A DNA stretch of 51,250 nucleotides from JBGZFC01 sp041846575. GTDB taxonomy: Bacteria > Bacteroidota > Bacteroidia > Bacteroidales > Dysgonomonadaceae. Shown here in pieces: positions 47,122 through 51,250 of the stretch. The stretch's first letter is position 1, and each line of letters begins with the position of its first letter. A model generated the notes under the pieces. The model was not told where the DNA came from, did no database searches, and saw nothing but the letters and a program-made list of their open reading frames with translations. The stretch is from positions 1-51,250 of the forward strand of contig JBGZFC010000026.1 of NCBI GenBank assembly GCA_041846575.1, read 5' to 3'. A program made the position numbers and the translations under genes.

Positions 47122-50100
47122 ATGATTTTATTCTTCAAAACACCATTGCGTACGATAATTGCGGTACAAACTACCAATACGCTTTCTGATGAATCTATAA
47201 ATAAATTGAATTGGCTTTTCGGCAATTCAGAATTTGTAAACAAAAGTATCATAGAGGGTGCTTTTATTGGTCCGCGTCGCGAAATGGTAACACCTTGGAG
47301 CACTTGTGCGGTAGAAATTACTCAAAATATGGCAATTGACGATATTGTTCGTATCGAAGAATATATGCCTTTAACACCGGAGAGCGATTTCGACCAAATG
47401 TTGCAACGAAGATATGAACAACTCGACCAAGATATTTTCTTGATTGATAAGAAACCCGATGACATTATATTTATTGACGATTTGGCAGCTTATAACGACA
47501 AAGAGGGCTTGGCTTTAAGCGAAGACGAGTTGGAATATTTAGATAGCGTAAGTGAAAAGATGGGACGCAAGCTTACTGACAGCGAGGTATTTGGATTCTC
47601 TCAAGTAAATTCGGAACATTGTCGTCATAAAATATTCAACGGTACTTTTATTATTGATGGCGAAGAAAAAGAAAGTTCTCTGTTTCAGCTTATCAAAAAA
47701 ACATCAAAAGTAAATCCGAATACGCTCATATCGGCTTACAAAGATAATGTGGCATTTTTTCAAGGTCCTAATATCGAGCAATTTGCTCCTGCAAGCGGAA
47801 ATAAACCCGATTTTTATCAAACAAAAGAGATAGAGAGCGCCCTTTCGTTAAAAGCCGAAACACACAATTTCCCCACTACGGTTGAGCCTTTCTATGGAGC
47901 TTCTACAGGTACGGGAGGAGAAATTCGCGACCGCTTGGCGGGAGGAAAAGCTTCAATTCCCATAGCAGGTACAGCCGTGTATATGACATCGTATCCTCGT
48001 CTCGAAGAAAATCGTTCGTGGGAAAACTTATTACCTCCACGCAAATGGCTTTATCAGACACCGGAGCAAATTTTAATAAAAGCATCGAACGGTGCTTCCG
48101 ATTTCGGTAATAAATTTGGTCAACCACTTATTTGCGGCTCGTTGTTAACATTTGAGCATACCGAAAATTATAAAAAATTCGGTTACGACAAAGTAATTAT
48201 GTTAGCCGGAGGTATCGGCTACGGTAATCGTAGAGATGCATTAAAAGGAGAGCCGCAACCCGGAGAAAAAGTTGTTGTGCTTGGAGGTGACAACTATCGC
48301 ATCGGAATGGGCGGAGGTGCAGTATCATCGGTTAATACAGGCGAATTTTCATCAGGAATCGAACTCAACGCCATTCAGCGTGCCAATCCGGAGATGCAAA
48401 AACGCGTAGCAAATGTTATCCGCTCATTATCGGAATCGGGAAACAATCCAATAGTTTCAATTCACGACCACGGAGCAGGCGGACACTTAAACTGCCTTTC
48501 CGAATTGGTGGAAAAGACCGGCGGAGTTATCGATTTGGAAAAACTTCCCGTTGGCGACCATACACTTTCGGCTAAAGAGATAATAGGTAACGAAAGTCAG
48601 GAGCGAATGGGTCTGTTGGTAGGCGAAAAAGATATTGAGCAGATTAAATCTATTGCCGAACGCGAACGCGCACCAATGTATGTTGTGGGCGAAACAACCG
48701 ACGATATGCGTTTTACTTTCAGACAAGCCGATGGCGTATCGCCCATTGATATGGAGTTGGAAGATTTCTTCGGAAAACCGCCAATGACCGTAATGAATGA
48801 CGTTTCTGTAGAAGAAAAATATACAGCACCCGATTACAATTCAAAAAATTTGGAAGAATACATCAAAAATGTACTGCGTTTGGAAGCCGTAGCTTGTAAA
48901 GATTGGCTTACAAACAAAGTTGACCGAAGTGTTACCGGACGTGTTGCACGTCAGCAATGTCAGGGCGAAATTCAGCTGCCTTTGAGCGATTGCGGAGCTG
49001 TAGCTCTCGACTATAAAGGCTTTTCGGGAATAGCAACATCAATAGGACACGCACCGCAAGTGGCAATGATTGACCCGGCTGCGGGTTCTGTAATGGCAAT
49101 TTCGGAAGCATTGACAAATATTGTTTTCGCTCCTCTGAATGATGGTTTGCAAAGTGTTATTTTGAGTGCCAATTGGATGTGGCCCTGTCGTAATGAGGGC
49201 GAAGATGCTCGCTTATACAGAGCTGTGGATGCTTGCTCTGCTTTTGCTTGCGAATTGGGCATAAATATCCCAACCGGAAAAGATTCGCTTTCAATGACAC
49301 AAAAATATGGAGACGACAAAGTGTTTTCGCCCGGAACGGTAATTATTTCTGCCGCAGCCGAAGTGAGCAACGTGCGAAAAATAGTATCTCCGACTTTGGC
49401 ATACATAAAAGGAACTTATCTCTATTACATCGACTTTTCGTTTGATACTTTACGTTTGGGCGGTTCGGCATTTGCTCAAACTTTGGGCAAAATAGGAGAC
49501 GAGGCTCCTATGGTAAGCGATACCGAATACTTTAAAAATGCTTTCGCGGCAGTGCAAGAGTTGGTAAATCGCGGACTGATTATAGCCGGACACGATATAT
49601 CTGCCGGAGGTATGATTACTGCAATGCTCGAAATGTGTTTCGCCAATCCGGAAGGAGGATTGGACGCACGATTGGATAAAATTCGTAATTCCGATTTAGT
49701 GAAAATACTATTCTCCGAAAATCCGGGAGTACTTGTTCAGGTAAAACACCACCACTTGGTAGAAAAGATTTTGAACGATTACGGAGTTGGTTTTGCCATC
49801 GTGGCACGTCCTATCAAAGAACGCAAATTAAGAATAGTAAAAGATGAATTCGAGCAAGAGTTTGATATTGACAATCTTCGCGATGTATGGTATCGCACTT
49901 CATATCTGTTGGATAAAAAACAGAGTGGAGAAGAGCATGCTTTAGCTCGTTTTGAAAATTATAAGAATCAACCGTTACAATTTTCTATTGCATCAACATT
50001 TACCGGCAAGTTTAAAGATTTAAGATTAAATCCGAGCCGTAATGAGCGTTCAGGACTTACCGCCGCAATTATTCGCGACAAAGGCACTAATGGCGAACGT

Positions 50101-50805
50101 GAAATGGCATATTCGCTATATCTTGCCGGATTTGACGTGAAAGATGTTCACATGACCGATTTAACATCGGGACGTGAAACGCTAGAAGATGTGAAGTTAG
50201 CTGTTTTCTGCGGCGGATTTTCAAATTCGGATGTTTTCGGTTCCGCCAAGGGATGGGCAGGAGGTATATTGTATAACGAAAAAGCTAAAAAAGCTATCAC
50301 AAACTTCTATTCACGTCCCGATACTCTCACTCTTGGTGTTTGTAACGGTTGCCAATTGCTTATGGAGCTTGGTTTGATTTATCCTGAAATGGGAGCTGCA
50401 CACCCCAAAATGCAACACAACACTTCAGGTAAATTTGAATCGGGATATGTAAGTGTGGAAATTCCTGAAAACCAATCTGTGATGCTTAAATCGCTTGCAG
50501 GAAGTAAATTAGGCATCTGGGTTGCACACGGAGAAGGTCGTTTTGAACTGCCCGAAGCCGAATCGAAATACAATATTGCAATGAAATATGTTTACAATGA
50601 TTATCCGGCAAATCCCAACGGTTCCGATTATGCTACCGCTGCCGTGTGTTCTGCCGATGGTCGCCATCTGGCAATGATGCCACACCTTGAACGCACAATT
50701 TTCCCATGGCAAAATGCTTTTTATCCGCACGAATATCGCAAACACGATGTAACCCCTTGGATGGAGGCATTTGTAAACGCAAGAGAGTGGCTTTTGAAAA
50801 AGTAA
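47122..50805 (+). CDS. purL: Phosphoribosylformylglycinamidine synthase (large, glutaminase-fused PurL)
   Basis: A 1227-residue single-chain FGAM synthase of the long Proteobacteria/eukaryote type, catalysing the fourth step of purine synthesis (FGAR, glutamine and ATP to FGAM). An N-terminal PurS-like domain is followed by the linker and FGAM synthetase halves, with V-N-S-E-H-C-R-H-K near residue 172, the A-E-T-H-N-F-P motif near 250 and H-D-H-G-A-G-G-H near 450. The C-terminal class I glutaminase has Cys1074 in G-V-C-N-G-C-Q and the His-Glu of P-H-L-E-R near 1190. It is monocistronic, with its own promoter and terminator. Confidence 0.96.
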   Translation: MILFFKTPLRTIIAVQTTNTLSDESINKLNWLFGNSEFVNKSIIEGAFIGPRREMVTPWSTCAVEITQNMAIDDIVRIEEYMPLTPESDFDQMLQRRYEQLDQDIFLIDKKPDDIIFIDDLAAYNDKEGLALSEDELEYLDSVSEKMGRKLTDSEVFGFSQVNSEHCRHKIFNGTFIIDGEEKESSLFQLIKKTSKVNPNTLISAYKDNVAFFQGPNIEQFAPASGNKPDFYQTKEIESALSLKAETHNFPTTVEPFYGASTGTGGEIRDRLAGGKASIPIAGTAVYMTSYPRLEENRSWENLLPPRKWLYQTPEQILIKASNGASDFGNKFGQPLICGSLLTFEHTENYKKFGYDKVIMLAGGIGYGNRRDALKGEPQPGEKVVVLGGDNYRIGMGGGAVSSVNTGEFSSGIELNAIQRANPEMQKRVANVIRSLSESGNNPIVSIHDHGAGGHLNCLSELVEKTGGVIDLEKLPVGDHTLSAKEIIGNESQERMGLLVGEKDIEQIKSIAERERAPMYVVGETTDDMRFTFRQADGVSPIDMELEDFFGKPPMTVMNDVSVEEKYTAPDYNSKNLEEYIKNVLRLEAVACKDWLTNKVDRSVTGRVARQQCQGEIQLPLSDCGAVALDYKGFSGIATSIGHAPQVAMIDPAAGSVMAISEALTNIVFAPLNDGLQSVILSANWMWPCRNEGEDARLYRAVDACSAFACELGINIPTGKDSLSMTQKYGDDKVFSPGTVIISAAAEVSNVRKIVSPTLAYIKGTYLYYIDFSFDTLRLGGSAFAQTLGKIGDEAPMVSDTEYFKNAFAAVQELVNRGLIIAGHDISAGGMITAMLEMCFANPEGGLDARLDKIRNSDLVKILFSENPGVLVQVKHHHLVEKILNDYGVGFAIVARPIKERKLRIVKDEFEQEFDIDNLRDVWYRTSYLLDKKQSGEEHALARFENYKNQPLQFSIASTFTGKFKDLRLNPSRNERSGLTAAIIRDKGTNGEREMAYSLYLAGFDVKDVHMTDLTSGRETLEDVKLAVFCGGFSNSDVFGSAKGWAGGILYNEKAKKAITNFYSRPDTLTLGVCNGCQLLMELGLIYPEMGAAHPKMQHNTSGKFESGYVSVEIPENQSVMLKSLAGSKLGIWVAHGEGRFELPEAESKYNIAMKYVYNDYPANPNGSDYATAAVCSADGRHLAMMPHLERTIFPWQNAFYPHEYRKHDVTPWMEAFVNAREWLLKK

Positions 50806-50833
50806 GATTAAGAGTTGAATAAATTTATAAAAT

Positions 50834-50882
50834 AAGGCTGTTCCTCTATTATTATATCCGGAACAGCCTTCTGTATTTTTTA
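50834..50882 (+). terminator. Intrinsic terminator of purL
   Basis: A perfect 11-bp stem AAGGCTGTTCC/GGAACAGCCTT (50834-50844 and 50860-50870) with a 15-nt loop is followed by CTGTATTTTTT. It starts 28 nt after the purL stop. Confidence 0.88.
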
Positions 50883-50948
50883 AGTGAATGAATTTCGACA
50901 CACATTTTCTCTAATAATTTGTTATTATTTTTCATGAATATCCTTACA

Positions 50949-51091
50949 TTTACCCATTTAATAGATTTCGGTGCATTGTTCCTTACTGCCTCTACAAATA
51001 AGCCCTGACTACAAATATTTTGCTACTCTGTAGCAAATAAATAAAAGGAGCAGAGCACCGAAACAGTAAAAGAAATAGATGTTTGGGTAAA
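50949..51091. repeat. 143-bp foldback element
   Basis: Outer arms TTTACCCA (50949-50956) and TGGGTAAA (51084-51091) and inner arms TTTCGGTGC (50966-50974) and GCACCGAAA (51055-51063) make a nested palindrome. Near its centre is the perfect stem TTTGCTAC-TCT-GTAGCAAA, part of a 35-bp unit (51006-51040) that is an inverted copy of 23402-23436. The whole interval from the purL terminator to the window end has no gene. Confidence 0.6.
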
Positions 51092-51114
51092 ACTGAGGAT
51101 TTTCATTTTTTTAA

Positions 51115-51134
51115 CCCAGATTCCGCGATAACAC
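51115..51134 (+). repeat. Partial copy of the CCCAGATT repeat
   Basis: CCCAGATTCCGCGATAACAC matches the left arm and loop of the hairpin at 37688-37713 with one change over the first 16 bases, but the right arm is missing. The following sequence to the window end has no recognisable feature. Confidence 0.4.
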
Positions 51135-51250
51135 AAGCGGGCAGCCAGCAGCCCCATCAGGGATGTTTAATTGTTGAAGCGTTGGACTGCTGAATTGTTG
51201 TTGTCGGCTTTTTTTGTTTGGATGAGGATTTGGATAGTGGGCAATGGGTA

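Overview
The window is a chromosomal segment from a low-GC member of the Bacteroidetes, most likely the order Bacteroidales. Three things support this. The dcw (division and cell wall) cluster has the Bacteroidetes order mraZ-rsmH-ftsL-ftsI-murE-mraY-murD-ftsW-murG-murC-ftsQ-ftsA-ftsZ, without murF, murB or ddl. Many gene starts are preceded by the Bacteroidetes -7 promoter hexamer-like motif TAnnTTTG. Several genes belong to families typical of Bacteroidales: a FeoA-FeoB fusion with its small Cys-rich partner, a DUF3256 protein, a two-helix LuxR-like orphan, and the pdxJ-exbB-exbD-tonB operon opposite nadK. Genus and species cannot be fixed from the sequence alone.

Layout. 1-16.4 kb: one long rightward transcription unit making peptidoglycan precursors and the divisome. 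It starts with a candidate MraZ operator and ends with a YqeY-like gene that carries a one-base frameshift. 16.4-21.3 kb: leftward genes for proline dehydrogenase, a DJ-1/PfpI protein, the TonB-ExbD-ExbB energising complex and PdxJ (vitamin B6). 21.4-22.7 kb: a short ACT-like protein and NAD kinase, rightward. 22.7-31.5 kb: a small Cys-rich membrane protein and FeoAB (ferrous iron uptake), then galK, a sugar MFS transporter and galM, then a CorC/HlyC-type membrane protein, all leftward. 32-34.3 kb: a sugar-1-phosphate nucleotidyltransferase, a 72-residue lipoprotein with its own strong promoter and terminator, a DUF3256 protein and tRNA-Arg(CCG). 35-41 kb: a YgjP-type metallopeptidase, MlaE-MlaF lipid transport, the LuxR-like orphan, SufE and the second proline catabolic enzyme (PruA). 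41-50.8 kb: a radical SAM protein, an SRPBCC protein with PyrE, polyphosphate kinase, a YfcE-like phosphoesterase, a LysE-type exporter and PurL.

The coding content is almost entirely housekeeping, and I found no convincing new multi-gene system. The unusual material lies in the intergenic regions (22.7-23.8, 31.5-31.95, 34.3-35.0, 38.7-39.3, 42.1-42.4 and 50.9-51.25 kb). These hold several families of dispersed, inverted-repeat-bearing, non-coding elements. In one place (34.4-34.8 kb) one element appears to be nested inside another. Other points worth checking are the yqeY frameshift, a 56-residue Cys-rich gene that is easily missed, an ACT-like protein lacking the CBS half expected from its family, a 10-bp-phased triple repeat before mraZ, and a tRNA placed 9 nt after a protein gene.
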